From positions 415,916 to 479,915 of the forward strand of contig NZ_FNHN01000003.1 in the NCBI RefSeq assembly GCF_900103525.1: a DNA stretch of 64,000 nucleotides, in the 5' to 3' direction. The position numbers and the translations under genes were made by a program. Numbering within the stretch: position 1 is the stretch's first letter; every line of letters starts with the position of its first letter. This DNA comes from Bacillus sp. OK048. Its GTDB lineage: Bacteria; Bacillota; Bacilli; Bacillales; Cytobacillaceae. Positions 47,102 through 55,221 of this stretch are shown piece after piece. The notes beneath the pieces are model-generated. The model was not told where the DNA came from. It made no database searches and was given only the letters and a program-made list of their open reading frames with translations.

Positions 47102-48001
47102 TTATTTATATTCTTTTAGTTCATCTTTAATAAATTTAATTAACTTTTGTTCAATAGGTAAAAAATACTTATGTGGTCTATACGCTAGATATATATCACC
47201 ATAGATCCTTAAGTCCTCTATACTTATTTCCTCCAATAACCCCATTTCAATTTCTTCCTGGACGACAAAACGGAAGTGTAATCCTAATCCTAAACCAGCC
47301 CGAACAGCTTGTTTGGTACCCTCTGGATGCCCTACCTCCATAACAACGTTTGAACGAATGATTCCATAAAATTCAAGTGCAGAATCTATGGTATTTCTAA
47401 ATTGAGTATTTTTAGGTGCGCATACAAAAGGGAGTGATTCTAAATCCTTTAAGTTCTTAGGGAATAAATCTCTACTAGCTTTTGGTGAAATGGTTAAAAC
47501 AATTTCTTCTGATCGTATATGTTCATATACTAAATGCTCTGATTCTAATTTTACTGGGAGGATGCAAAAATCAAGATGACCGTTTGCTGTCAATTTCAAA
47601 ATTTCAGAGCTGCCATGGACATGAAGGTTAAGGTGAACATCTGGATAATTCTCTTGAAAACGGCTTATAATGGAAGGAAGTAAATATGTACCTACATATA
47701 TACTTCCTGCTATGTCAATTTCCCCTGTCCTAGACTTCTTTACATCTTGTACAGAGGCATGTAACTTATCAACTTCATCTAAAATGTTGACCACAAATCC
47801 ATAGACCAGGTGACCTACTTTGGTAGGAATGGTATTTCGACCCTTCCTCTCAAATAATTCCACACCAAAGTATTCTTCGATTACTCTTAACTGATGACTA
47901 ATAGCAGATTGTGAAACAAACATTTTTTCGGAAACTGCTTTAATACTCTCAGATTCGTAAACCATTCTTAGTACTTTTAAATTATAAATAGACAAACTCA
48001 T
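47102..48001 (-). CDS. LysR-family transcriptional regulator
   Basis: The 299-residue product has the N-terminal LysR winged helix (about residues 1-60, VSQSAISHQLRVIEEYFGVELF) and a two-lobed effector domain. I set the start at the ATG at 48001, preceded by GAGGGGGG. It lies at the right end of the island, upstream of and in the same direction as the decarboxylase-family gene, with about 155 bases between. It is the likely activator of the HyuAB unit; the inducer is unknown. Confidence 0.88.
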   Translation of the reverse strand: MSLSIYNLKVLRMVYESESIKAVSEKMFVSQSAISHQLRVIEEYFGVELFERKGRNTIPTKVGHLVYGFVVNILDEVDKLHASVQDVKKSRTGEIDIAGSIYVGTYLLPSIISRFQENYPDVHLNLHVHGSSEILKLTANGHLDFCILPVKLESEHLVYEHIRSEEIVLTISPKASRDLFPKNLKDLESLPFVCAPKNTQFRNTIDSALEFYGIIRSNVVMEVGHPEGTKQAVRAGLGLGLHFRFVVQEEIEMGLLEEISIEDLRIYGDIYLAYRPHKYFLPIEQKLIKFIKDELKEYK

Positions 48002-48040
48002 TGCAAAAACCCCCCTCAATAGACAATTTATACCAACAAT

Positions 48041-48079
48041 AAATGCCTATCAAATTATCATGAAATTCGATAGGCATTT
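48041..48079. terminator. Terminator between yqkE and the LysR gene
   Basis: AAATGCCTATC and GATAGGCATTT are perfect 11-base arms around 17 bases, with A and T tracts suited to minus-strand termination after yqkE. Confidence 0.85.
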
Positions 48080-48092
48080 TATCTTGCATTTT

Positions 48093-48347
48093 CTATTTAA
48101 ACTCCTTCCAGTTAATCCCGCTTTCGTTTAGTAGCTCCTCAAACGATTTATTTTTTTCCTTTAACCGGCGTTCTTCACGTTTACGCTGTTCTTCTTCCTC
48201 CCGTTTACGTTCCTCTATTGCCTTCATCTGGTCCTGCTGTTCTTTAAGCTGCTTGATTAACTCTGGATTGATCATATCTTTCAGCGTAACCGCTGCTTCT
48301 TCTTTTTTTGGTTTAGATTGATTTTTTTGTTTCGATTTCTTTTTCAT
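48093..48347 (-). CDS. yqkE: YqkE family protein (DUF3886)
   Basis: The 84-residue product is extremely charged, with a lysine-rich start (MKKKSKQKNQSKPKK) and a long Glu/Arg/Lys coiled-coil stretch. It ends with the conserved FEELLNESGINWKEFK. Its function is unknown. A GGGGGA site precedes the ATG. It marks the right backbone border of the aromatic island. Confidence 0.88.
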   Translation of the reverse strand: MKKKSKQKNQSKPKKEEAAVTLKDMINPELIKQLKEQQDQMKAIEERKREEEEQRKREERRLKEKNKSFEELLNESGINWKEFK

Positions 48348-48557
48348 CTACAAATCCCCCATAAACATCATTTCATATGTATTATAGCAAAAAGCAAGCT
48401 GTTCCATTAGCAAATGGTTCCGTTTTCGGGTTTGAGTACCAATTTTATTAATTTTTATAAGCTGGTCGATAAAAGGCTGTTGATTCTCACATCTAGAATC
48501 AAGAGGTTCCGCACTTATCGGTTGGGGAGTTCAGGTCAAGCACCCGAGCTGAGAAAT

Positions 48558-48750
48558 AGACGGAAGAATTCCGCCTAATTAGTAATTTTCATTAAAAAAG
48601 GCTTAAATAGACGAGAGATTCCGCCTATTTACTCAAAAAATTAAAGAATAAGAGATTTTGCTTTGCATAACCGGAAAACCTCCCCTTATTTGCCCCGAAA
48701 CGAGCTCCATTCTGAATTTAACCGGAAAATTTCCGCTTATTTAACTTTTG
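48558..48750. repeat. Four degenerate repeats with CGGAA-TTCCG cores
   Basis: Units at about 48558, 48608, 48668 and 48718 share the shape (A)ATA(GA/AC)CGGAA-n-TTCCGC(C/T)TATTTA at 50-60-base intervals. The first (CGGAAGAATTCCG) and last (CGGAAAATTTCCG) contain perfect inverted repeats. Confidence 0.65.
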
Positions 48751-48848
48751 TCGTTTACTCGATTAAGGACAAAACATCTTATTTAAAAGAAATCCTTTTG
48801 ATGCATTACGATGAACCAATAAATAAGGTTTTTGTATACTTAATAAAG

Positions 48849-48870
48849 AAACTCGCCAATTGGCGAGTTT
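48849..48870. terminator. 22-base palindrome, possible bidirectional terminator
   Basis: AAACTCGCCAA and its complement TTGGCGAGTTT form a perfect hairpin; a T run follows on the plus strand. It lies 79 bases beyond the CoA-transferase stop and is best oriented for plus-strand transcripts. Confidence 0.6.
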
Positions 48871-48948
48871 AACTTTTTTATATACCCAATTCCACGGTCA
48901 TTTCGAAACGTATTCTAAGAAAAACACTTCAAAGCCTGCCTTACTTTT

Positions 48949-49605
48949 TTAATAAGCTTCTAAAACTACGTTTTCATCCACTGTTAATGAAGCCTCTGTT
49001 GAGTTAACAACATCCTCGACTGTAAACCCAGATGCTACTTCAACAAGTTTTAACCCTGTCTCGGTTACGTCCATAACAGCGCGTTCGGTGATAATTCGAT
49101 GAACGACACCTTTTCCTGTTAATGGTAGAGTACATTGTTTCAATATTTTTGATTCGCCCCGTTTGTTCACATGCTCCATGATGACAATGATTCTCCGTGC
49201 TCCATGGACGAGGTCCATGGCGCCTCCCATTCCTTTTATCATCTTCCCAGGAATCATCCAGTTTGCGAGATCTCCTGTTTCAGAAACCTCCATTCCTCCA
49301 AGAATGGCTACATTGATGTGTCCGCCGCGAATCATCGCAAACGATTCAGCACTATCAAAATAGGCTGCACCGCTAATTGCTGTTACCGTCTCTTTTCCAG
49401 CATTGATTAAATCAGGATCTACCTCCTCTTCTGTTGGATAAGGACCAATTCCAAGCAGCCCATTTTCTGATTGGAGGACGACCTGCTTATTGTCTGATAT
49501 ATAATTGGCGACTAATGTCGGCATTCCAATTCCTAGATTCACATAAAAACCGTCTTCGATTTCTTTCTCTGCTCTTATTGCAATTCTCTCTCTAACAGAG
49601 ATCAT
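48949..49605 (-). CDS. 3-oxoacid CoA-transferase subunit B
   Basis: This subunit transfers CoA between succinyl-CoA (or acetyl-CoA) and acetoacetate or another 3-oxoacid. The 218-residue product has the catalytic Glu47 in [10 protein letters not shown] and the family start [14 protein letters not shown] set the start at the ATG at 49605, nine bases after AAAGGAG; an upstream TTG places that site within the coding region. It forms a pair with subunit A 23 bases upstream and ends the thiolase-led unit. Confidence 0.9.
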   Translation of the reverse strand: MISVRERIAIRAEKEIEDGFYVNLGIGMPTLVANYISDNKQVVLQSENGLLGIGPYPTEEEVDPDLINAGKETVTAISGAAYFDSAESFAMIRGGHINVAILGGMEVSETGDLANWMIPGKMIKGMGGAMDLVHGARRIIVIMEHVNKRGESKILKQCTLPLTGKGVVHRIITERAVMDVTETGLKLVEVASGFTVEDVVNSTEASLTVDENVVLEAY

Positions 49606-49628
49606 TAGCTCTCTCTCCTTTGACAAAT

Positions 49629-50318
49629 CTATTGTTTAACGGTCAATCGTTCAATTCGTTTTTCCTGTTTTCCTTCAATAACCATCTGGACGTAAACGCT
49701 CGGAGTATGGATAAAATTAGGGTCAAGCTCACCAATTTCATAAAGTGTTTCCACTTCGGCTATCGTTACTTTCCCAGCAGCAGCAATCATCGGATTAAAG
49801 TTTCGTGCTGTTTTGTGGTAAACAAGATTACCCATCTTGTCACCCTTCCATGCCCGAACAAGACTAAAATCAGCAGTCAATGCCTCTTCTAATAGATACT
49901 CTCGTCCATTAAAAATCTTTGTTTCCTTGCCATCCGCAATCGGTGTTCCTACCCCTGCAGGAGTGTAAAAAGCAGGAATTCCTGCGCCGCCAGCCCTAAT
50001 TTTTTCAGCGAGCGTTCCTTGTGGCGTTAGCTCGACATCAAGCTCGCCAGCAAGCACCTGTCTTTCAAACTCTTTGTTTTCTCCTACATAGGATCCTATC
50101 ATTTTTTTAATCTGTTTATTATTTAACAGGGGGCCAAGACCCCAATCATCAATTCCACAGTTATTAGAAATGACGGTTAAGTCCCTTACCCCTTTTTCTA
50201 CTAGCGCTTGAATTAGATTTTCAGGAATACCACACAAACCGAAACCGCCGACCATTAACGTTGCTCCATCATGAATGTCGGCAACTGCTTCCTGGTAGGA
50301 TGTACTGATCTTCTTCAT
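49629..50318 (-). CDS. 3-oxoacid CoA-transferase subunit A
   Basis: This is the CoA-binding partner of subunit B. The 229-residue product has the signature [13 protein letters not shown] near residue 24 and a glycine-rich CoA site ([18 protein letters not shown]). Whether the pair corresponds to ScoAB (succinyl-CoA), AtoDA (acetyl-CoA) or an oxoadipate transferase cannot be settled by eye. The adjacent thiolase and HMG-CoA lyase favour acetoacetate. Confidence 0.9.
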   Translation of the reverse strand: MKKISTSYQEAVADIHDGATLMVGGFGLCGIPENLIQALVEKGVRDLTVISNNCGIDDWGLGPLLNNKQIKKMIGSYVGENKEFERQVLAGELDVELTPQGTLAEKIRAGGAGIPAFYTPAGVGTPIADGKETKIFNGREYLLEEALTADFSLVRAWKGDKMGNLVYHKTARNFNPMIAAAGKVTIAEVETLYEIGELDPNFIHTPSVYVQMVIEGKQEKRIERLTVKQ

Positions 50319-50345
50319 CTTGTTCTTTCTCCCCTCATTGTAGGC

Positions 50346-51533
50346 TTACGCTAACTCAACGACCGTTGCTACTCCTTGACCGCCGCCAATACAAAGTGTG
50401 GCTAATCCCTTTTGGGCATTTCTCCGTTTCATTTCATGAATCAATGTCACTAGGATTCTTGCACCACTTGCACCGATCGGATGACCGAGAGCAATTGCCC
50501 CACCATTTACATTTAAAATTTCTTTATTAAAATGAAGTTCACGGTCAACTGCTAGTGCTTGCGCAGCAAATGCCTCATTCGCTTCAATTAACTCAATCTC
50601 TTCCATAGAAATAGAGGTTTTTTCCAGAACCTTTTTCACCGCTGGAACTGGACCGATTCCCATGATGCTTGGGTCAACACCAGCACTGGCATTCCCTTTA
50701 ATCGTTACTAAAGGTTTAATCCCTAATTCATCCGCTTTTTTCCTGCTCATCACGATTAAAATTGCTGCTCCATCATTGATTCCGGATGCATTTCCAGCTG
50801 TTACACTGCCATCTTTTTTGAAAGCAGGACGTAATCCAGCGAGTTTTTCGGCTGTTGATCCTTTTTTTGGATATTCATCTGTATCAAAAACAACTGGATC
50901 CCCTTTGCGCTGTGGAATGATGACTGGGACAATCTCCTCTTTAAATTTACCTGATTCAATCGCCTTAACAGCCTTTTCCTGACTCCACGCTGAGAATTGG
51001 TCCTGCTCTTCTCTCGTGATTGAATATTTATCCGCTAAGTTTTCAGCTGTAACGCCCATATGATATTGATTAAAAACACATGTTAATCCGTCACTAGTCA
51101 AGGTGTCTACTAATTTTTGATCGCCCATTTTAAAACCATCACGGGCATTTTTTAATAGATAAGGAGCTTGGCTCATGTTCTCCATTCCTCCAGCAACAAC
51201 AATCTCCGCATCTCCTGCTAGAATTGCCTGTGTTGCTAGGTGAACAGCTTTTAAACCTGAGCCGCAGACTTTATTGATTGTTAATGATGAAACGCTATCA
51301 GGAATACCTGCAGCAATAGCAGCCTGTCTGGCTGGATTTTGGCCAAGACCTGCCTGCAAAACGTTTCCTAAAATAACTTCATCCACTTGTTCTGGCTTTA
51401 TGCCTGCTTGTTCGAGTGCTCCTTTGATAACTGTTGCCCCTAATTCTGGTGCTGATACATTTTTTAAACTCCCGTTAAAATTACCTAGTGCGGTACGAAC
51501 TGCGCTAACAATTACTACTTCTGTTTGACTCAT
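50346..51533 (-). CDS. Acetyl-CoA C-acetyltransferase (thiolase)
   Basis: This enzyme cleaves or forms acetoacetyl-CoA. The 395-residue product has the nucleophile Cys90 in [12 protein letters not shown], the His in [14 protein letters not shown] and the second Cys in [10 protein letters not shown] set the start at the ATG at 51533 with AAAGGAG ahead; a longer frame has no site. It is the first gene of thiolase-CoA transferase A-B and is divergent from the HMG-CoA lyase gene. Confidence 0.93.
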   Translation of the reverse strand: MSQTEVVIVSAVRTALGNFNGSLKNVSAPELGATVIKGALEQAGIKPEQVDEVILGNVLQAGLGQNPARQAAIAAGIPDSVSSLTINKVCGSGLKAVHLATQAILAGDAEIVVAGGMENMSQAPYLLKNARDGFKMGDQKLVDTLTSDGLTCVFNQYHMGVTAENLADKYSITREEQDQFSAWSQEKAVKAIESGKFKEEIVPVIIPQRKGDPVVFDTDEYPKKGSTAEKLAGLRPAFKKDGSVTAGNASGINDGAAILIVMSRKKADELGIKPLVTIKGNASAGVDPSIMGIGPVPAVKKVLEKTSISMEEIELIEANEAFAAQALAVDRELHFNKEILNVNGGAIALGHPIGASGARILVTLIHEMKRRNAQKGLATLCIGGGQGVATVVELA

Positions 51534-51680
51534 TATGTATCTCTCCTTTTCAATTCTTATTTCCTTTACTATTTCTATTCCGAACAAAGAAAATCCTCTT
51601 ATTTTGTCAAAATTTCTATTATTCTTGATTTTCCGAATTCAACACCACTACAATGAAATTATAAAGGTTCAAGGGGGAAA

Positions 51681-52586
51681 ATGATGTTGAATTTACCTAA
51701 TAAAGTAACGATAATTGAAGTCGGACCACGGGATGGTCTGCAAAATGAAAAGTTATTTGTTCCTACTGAAATAAAAAAGAAATTTATTAACGAGTTAAAA
51801 AATGCTGGCCTTCAAGAATTGGAGCTAACATCGTTTGTTTCTCCAAAATGGGTACCACAAATGGGGGACGCTGCAGAGATTGTTCGTGACTGTCTTGATG
51901 TAAATACTAGAAACATTGTCTTAGCACCTAATCGCAGGGGAATTGATCGCGTTTACATGACCGAATGTAATGCAGTTGCCATTTTTGTTGGTGTCAGTAA
52001 TACCTTTAATAAAAAAAACATTAATAAAACAACAGCCGATAGTATGACCGAACTAAAGCATCTCATAGCAGAATTAAAAGCAAAGAACTATTTTGTCCGC
52101 GCCTGCATTTCAACAGCATTTTATTGTCCTTATGAAGGGAGAATAAACGAAATTGATACCCTTACACTTTGCAGGGAGTTTGTTGAACGTGGAGTGGATG
52201 AACTGAGTGTTGCTGACACAATCGGGATGGCGGCACCGAATGAAGCCTATTCCTTATTTTCAAAATTGAAAACGGCTTTTCCAGAGATAGTACTAACTGC
52301 CCATTTCCACGATACCCGCAAACTCGCTCTAGCAAATATTTTGGCTACCCTTCAAGCTGGGATCGACCGTTTTGATACCTCTGCCGGCGGACTTGGCGGC
52401 TGTCCTTTTGCTCCAGGAGCTGCAGGAAATGCTGCAACAGAGGATGTTGTATACATGCTTGAGCGAATGGGAATTCGGACTGGGGTTGATCTGAACAAGT
52501 TAGTAAGCGCCATTGAAATCGTGCGTCCTCACTTATCGAGGCAGATTGAAAGTGGCTATTTCAAGCTTCATGCCCAAATGGTATAG
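51681..52586 (+). CDS. Hydroxymethylglutaryl-CoA lyase
   Basis: This enzyme splits HMG-CoA to acetyl-CoA and acetoacetate, the end of leucine and ketone-body type pathways. The 301-residue TIM-barrel product has the metal/active-site motif VGPRDGLQNE at the N-terminus, AHFHDTRKLALAN, and the signature SAGGLGGCPFAPGAAGN with the catalytic cysteine. The ATG follows AAGGGGGA. It is divergent from the thiolase gene with 147 bases between, so the two units may share a control region. Confidence 0.92.
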   Translation: MMLNLPNKVTIIEVGPRDGLQNEKLFVPTEIKKKFINELKNAGLQELELTSFVSPKWVPQMGDAAEIVRDCLDVNTRNIVLAPNRRGIDRVYMTECNAVAIFVGVSNTFNKKNINKTTADSMTELKHLIAELKAKNYFVRACISTAFYCPYEGRINEIDTLTLCREFVERGVDELSVADTIGMAAPNEAYSLFSKLKTAFPEIVLTAHFHDTRKLALANILATLQAGIDRFDTSAGGLGGCPFAPGAAGNAATEDVVYMLERMGIRTGVDLNKLVSAIEIVRPHLSRQIESGYFKLHAQMV

Positions 52587-52661
52587 TTTTTTCACATGAA
52601 TATTCATCCTCCTTTTTAAGCACCATAGTAAAGAAAACACTTCGAAGGGGGATTGTAGAGT

Positions 52662-52802
52662 ATGAGTCAAAAACGGGATAAAGGCTATAGTCAACAAGGT
52701 AAGGATTACGCAGAATCAGCAGGTGGCGGCAAGCGGATAATTGCTGCTGAGGAACTAGAAAAAGCACTACACCCAACGAAACGTCAAAACGCTAAGTCAT
52801 AA
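52662..52802 (+). CDS. Small hydrophilic protein of unknown function (46 residues)
   Basis: The frame starts with ATG after AAGGGGG and encodes MSQKRDKGYSQQGKDYAES followed by a glycine run and a charged helix (AAEELEKALHPTKRQ). It is basic, soluble and resembles small spore or stress proteins in composition only; I do not recognise the family. A strong terminator follows, which supports a separate transcript. Confidence 0.65.
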   Translation: MSQKRDKGYSQQGKDYAESAGGGKRIIAAEELEKALHPTKRQNAKS

Positions 52803-52816
52803 TTATCATTTTCACT

Positions 52817-52846
52817 AAGCCGCTAAATGGAGTTAGCGGCTTTTCC
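52817..52846 (+). terminator. Terminator of the 46-residue gene
   Basis: AAGCCGCTAA and TTAGCGGCTT are perfect ten-base arms around a six-base loop, followed by TTCC. Confidence 0.85.
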
Positions 52847-52890
52847 TATGGTAAAATATGTGCTATGGCTAACCTTTTGGAGGTGTACAT

Positions 52891-53802
52891 GTGAGAAAGG
52901 TGTTGCGAGCTCTTTTAGTTTCCTTCTTGTTTACCTTTTCTTTAGGTTTTTATTTTACAAACCGGCTTATGTATATGAAAAAGAAAGATGAGTGGCTTAT
53001 TGTACAACGCGAAAAGGAAGCGGGGAGATTTAGCCCCGAGCAGTTCGAATCCCTTCCAAAGCGGGAGGTTACTATTGATTCCCCTTTCGGCTATCCCATT
53101 AAAGCTTTGCTAGTGGAGCCACACGATTCAAATTGCTATGTCATTATTTCCCATGGTGTCACCGAAACAAAAATTAACTCCATCAAATATATGAACCTTT
53201 TCTTGGAGTGTGGATTTAATGCTCTCATTTACGATCATCGCCGCCACGGAGAATCTGGAGGAAAGACAACCAGCTTTGGTCACTATGAAAAGTTCGATTT
53301 AAAAGCGGTCATAGATTGGTTAAAAAAGGAAAAAGGGTCGACTCTTACTCTCGGAATCCATGGTGAATCAATGGGAGCAGCTACGATGCTTTTGTATGCT
53401 GGCATGCTTGAGGATGGCGCTGATTTTTATATTGCCGACTGTCCATTTTCCGACTTAAAAGAGCAGCTTTCTTATCAGCTAAAAAAAGAATACAAGATGG
53501 TACCATCACTATTGATTCCCATTGCTGATTTTATTTTGCGCTTTCGTGAAAAATATTCAATCCGTCACGTTTCTCCGATTGCTGTTATTGAAAATATTAA
53601 TCATCCTATTTTATTTATTCACAGTGAAAACGATGATTTTATTCTTCCAACTATGACCAAGGCTTTATATGAGAAAAAACAAGGTCCGAAAATGCTTTAT
53701 CTCGCTTCAAATGGTCGCCATGCCCAGTCATTTAATGAAAATCCGGAAGATTATCGAAAAGTCATAGATGAATTTTTGAAAAAATATGTTGAGACTGCTT
53801 AA
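52891..53802 (+). CDS. yqkD: Alpha/beta hydrolase YqkD
   Basis: This is a membrane-anchored serine hydrolase of unknown substrate. The 303-residue product has an N-terminal anchor (about residues 5-25), the oxyanion region IISHGVTETK, the nucleophile Ser160 in GIHGESMGAA, a catalytic Asp in HSENDDFI and a His near the end (NGRHAQSF). It starts with GTG after GGAGGTG. It belongs to the conserved yqk block and lies between the acetoacetate module and yqkB. Confidence 0.88.
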   Translation: MRKVLRALLVSFLFTFSLGFYFTNRLMYMKKKDEWLIVQREKEAGRFSPEQFESLPKREVTIDSPFGYPIKALLVEPHDSNCYVIISHGVTETKINSIKYMNLFLECGFNALIYDHRRHGESGGKTTSFGHYEKFDLKAVIDWLKKEKGSTLTLGIHGESMGAATMLLYAGMLEDGADFYIADCPFSDLKEQLSYQLKKEYKMVPSLLIPIADFILRFREKYSIRHVSPIAVIENINHPILFIHSENDDFILPTMTKALYEKKQGPKMLYLASNGRHAQSFNENPEDYRKVIDEFLKKYVETA

Positions 53803-53820
53803 ACCTACCTGCTTTTTCAC

Positions 53821-53890
53821 TTTATCTGCGATAAATGAGATATTTCTGCGTTAAATGAGATATTTCTGCGTAAATTGGAATATATCTGCG
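53821..53890. repeat. 20-bp-period tandem repeat, inverted relative of 28532-28631
   Basis: TCTGCG ends at 53830, 53850, 53870 and 53890, an exact 20-base period. Read on the minus strand, units such as CGCAGATATATTCCAATTTA match the array at 28.5 kb. It lies directly after the yqkD stop. Confidence 0.9.
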
Positions 53891-53899
53891 TTCCCCCGC

Positions 53900-53936
53900 A
53901 AAAAGCAGACTGCCCGGTTGGGTCAGTCTGCTTTTT
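53900..53936. terminator. Bidirectional terminator between yqkD and yqkB
   Basis: AAAAAGCAGACTG and CAGTCTGCTTTTT are perfect 13-base arms around 11 bases. The right arm overlaps the end of yqkB. Confidence 0.92.
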
Positions 53937-54255
53937 CTGTCACAACAAAACTCATATATCCGTTTAAGATTTGCTGTGGGCTTTTTAGTTGAAAGCTATT
54001 GCTTGCAGTTGAAAAATCAATCGTCATCTTTTCGTCAAAGAAAACAGCTTTTGACTTTTCTATATAAATAGTTCGATCATTTGTTTCAAAACTAATATCG
54101 TCAGTATCCAATTCCGGTACGAACCACAAGGCAATTACACCACTTACCGCACAACCACAGCCCTCAGTATCCCATTTTAGCTTTAAGTAACCTTTCCGTC
54201 CTGCTGTTCTCTGATTAATTTTCTCAGCTGCTGCCGCTGTAATTACAATCTCCAT
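53923..54255 (-). CDS. yqkB: YqkB family protein (HesB/IscA-like fold)
   Basis: The 110-residue product belongs to the iron-sulfur-biosynthesis fold family of YqkB/YneR type. It has the start MEIVITAAAAEKI and a cysteine pair in TEGCGCAVSG. A third cysteine as in true A-type Fe-S carriers is not seen, so an Fe-S carrier role is unproven. It is convergent with yqkD, in the conserved yqk order. Confidence 0.82.
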   Translation of the reverse strand: MEIVITAAAAEKINQRTAGRKGYLKLKWDTEGCGCAVSGVIALWFVPELDTDDISFETNDRTIYIEKSKAVFFDEKMTIDFSTASNSFQLKSPQQILNGYMSFVVTEKAD

Positions 54256-54394
54256 GTTAAAATCTCCCCCTAGTTGGCATACGCTGATTGTACCATAATT
54301 TTTTGCAGCTGCTAGAGTATTTGCTCACTTGCATTCTCTCTATATCCATTATATTCTGAAAATAGTATATATATTTTTAGAAGGAGTGTCTGGA

Positions 54395-54601
54395 ATGACG
54401 AAGGTACAAATTAAAGTAAATGATAATGGTTCACTGCGGATTACCGGTGAGGTGGAATTGCTAGATGGTGCGGGAAATGTGATGGAAACAAAGCCTGCCT
54501 TTTCTCTTTGCCGCTGCGGGCTATCCAATAATAAACCTTTTTGCGATGGTTCGCATAAAGGAAAATTTGACTCTCAAGTGCGAATTGTAAAAGAAGATTA
54601 A
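54395..54601 (+). CDS. CDGSH iron-sulfur domain protein
   Basis: The 68-residue product has the [2Fe-2S] CDGSH motif CRCGLSNNKPFCDGSH, with three Cys and one His ligand, near residues 40-55. The rest is a small beta-sandwich (KVQIKVNDNGSLRITGEVEL). I set the start at the ATG at 54395 with AAGGAG ahead; a longer frame has no site. The role is unknown; such proteins handle redox or iron-sulfur transfer. It converges with the DinB-like gene. Confidence 0.9.
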   Translation: MTKVQIKVNDNGSLRITGEVELLDGAGNVMETKPAFSLCRCGLSNNKPFCDGSHKGKFDSQVRIVKED

Positions 54602-54651
54602 TGTCAACAGAAAAGGACTTCCAGTAGGAGAGTCCTTTTCTGTTGACATTA
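54599..54651. terminator. Bidirectional terminator enclosing both stop codons
   Basis: Two perfect 21-base arms (54599-54619 and 54631-54651) surround an 11-base loop. The outermost bases are the stop codons of the two convergent genes, which therefore pair with each other in the RNA. Confidence 0.95.
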
Positions 54652-55140
54652 TACTTTTTCTAAATGACGGACAATTTGCCCGTAATGCCCCGTTACATGC
54701 TTAACGATTAAGTGGTCGACTAAGAAGGATAACGGTTTTCCGTCAAAGTTTGGATTATAGCTTGGAGCTGTTTTTACTAGATCTTCTTCTGTAACTTTTA
54801 TCAGTGCTGCCTCTACCTTCGGGACTAAGTTTTGTAATGCTGTTATTGCATCCTCTTGCGTAATACGAGATACAACGTTTTCATCTACTGCAGCTAAACG
54901 TCGCACATGTTCATGATTGCGTCCCCATTTTGCACCTGGGACCACTAGTAACGCTTCCAAATCAGCAACCCAAAACTCTACAGCTTCTATTATATGAGAA
55001 ACAATTTGCATGGCTGACCATTCTGTTTCAGAAAGTTTAACATATAGTGCTGCCTCTTCAGTATTATTCAATACCGCTACAATATCATCGATACTCTTTT
55101 TAAAAGTTTCCAATTTTTCATTCAGTACTGCTGTTGTCAT
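54649..55140 (-). CDS. DinB-fold protein, candidate maleylpyruvate isomerase
   Basis: DinB/YfiT-superfamily four-helix proteins include thiol-dependent transferases and the mycothiol-dependent maleylpyruvate isomerase of Corynebacterium. The 163-residue product has the metal triad pattern His49 (IVSHIIEA) and His148/His152 (KHVTGHYGQIVRH). The gene lies 81 bases downstream of a 3-hydroxybenzoate-6-hydroxylase-like gene, and the neighbouring gentisate pathway lacks any other isomerase. An isomerase using bacillithiol is a reasoned inference; a general thiol transferase is the alternative. Start at the ATG at 55140 with AAGGAGG upstream; a TTG just before it is also possible. Confidence 0.75.
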   Translation of the reverse strand: MTTAVLNEKLETFKKSIDDIVAVLNNTEEAALYVKLSETEWSAMQIVSHIIEAVEFWVADLEALLVVPGAKWGRNHEHVRRLAAVDENVVSRITQEDAITALQNLVPKVEAALIKVTEEDLVKTAPSYNPNFDGKPLSFLVDHLIVKHVTGHYGQIVRHLEKV

Positions 55141-55221
55141 CAAATAGGTCCTCCTTCAAATCACTTAATAGATAAATTTTAAAAATGCGCTAGAGTTACC
55201 TCTAACGCGCTTTTTTATTAA

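Larger units (their letters stand above)
48348..48948. other. 600-base gene-free stretch with degenerate repeats
   Basis: No convincing gene is present. A 69-codon frame on the plus strand starts with TTG, has no ribosome-binding site and is built partly from repeats. The stretch holds four degenerate repeat units at about 48558-48750 and a 22-base palindrome at 48849-48870. Confidence 0.7.

Noticed and set aside
31636..48001. Island as a mobile element
   Set aside because: No integrase, transposase, attachment repeat or tRNA was found at either border, so there is no support for a mobile-element call.
48663..48872. 69-residue plus-strand ORF in the gene-free gap
   Set aside because: It starts with TTG without a ribosome-binding site, overlaps degenerate repeats and ends inside the 22-base palindrome.
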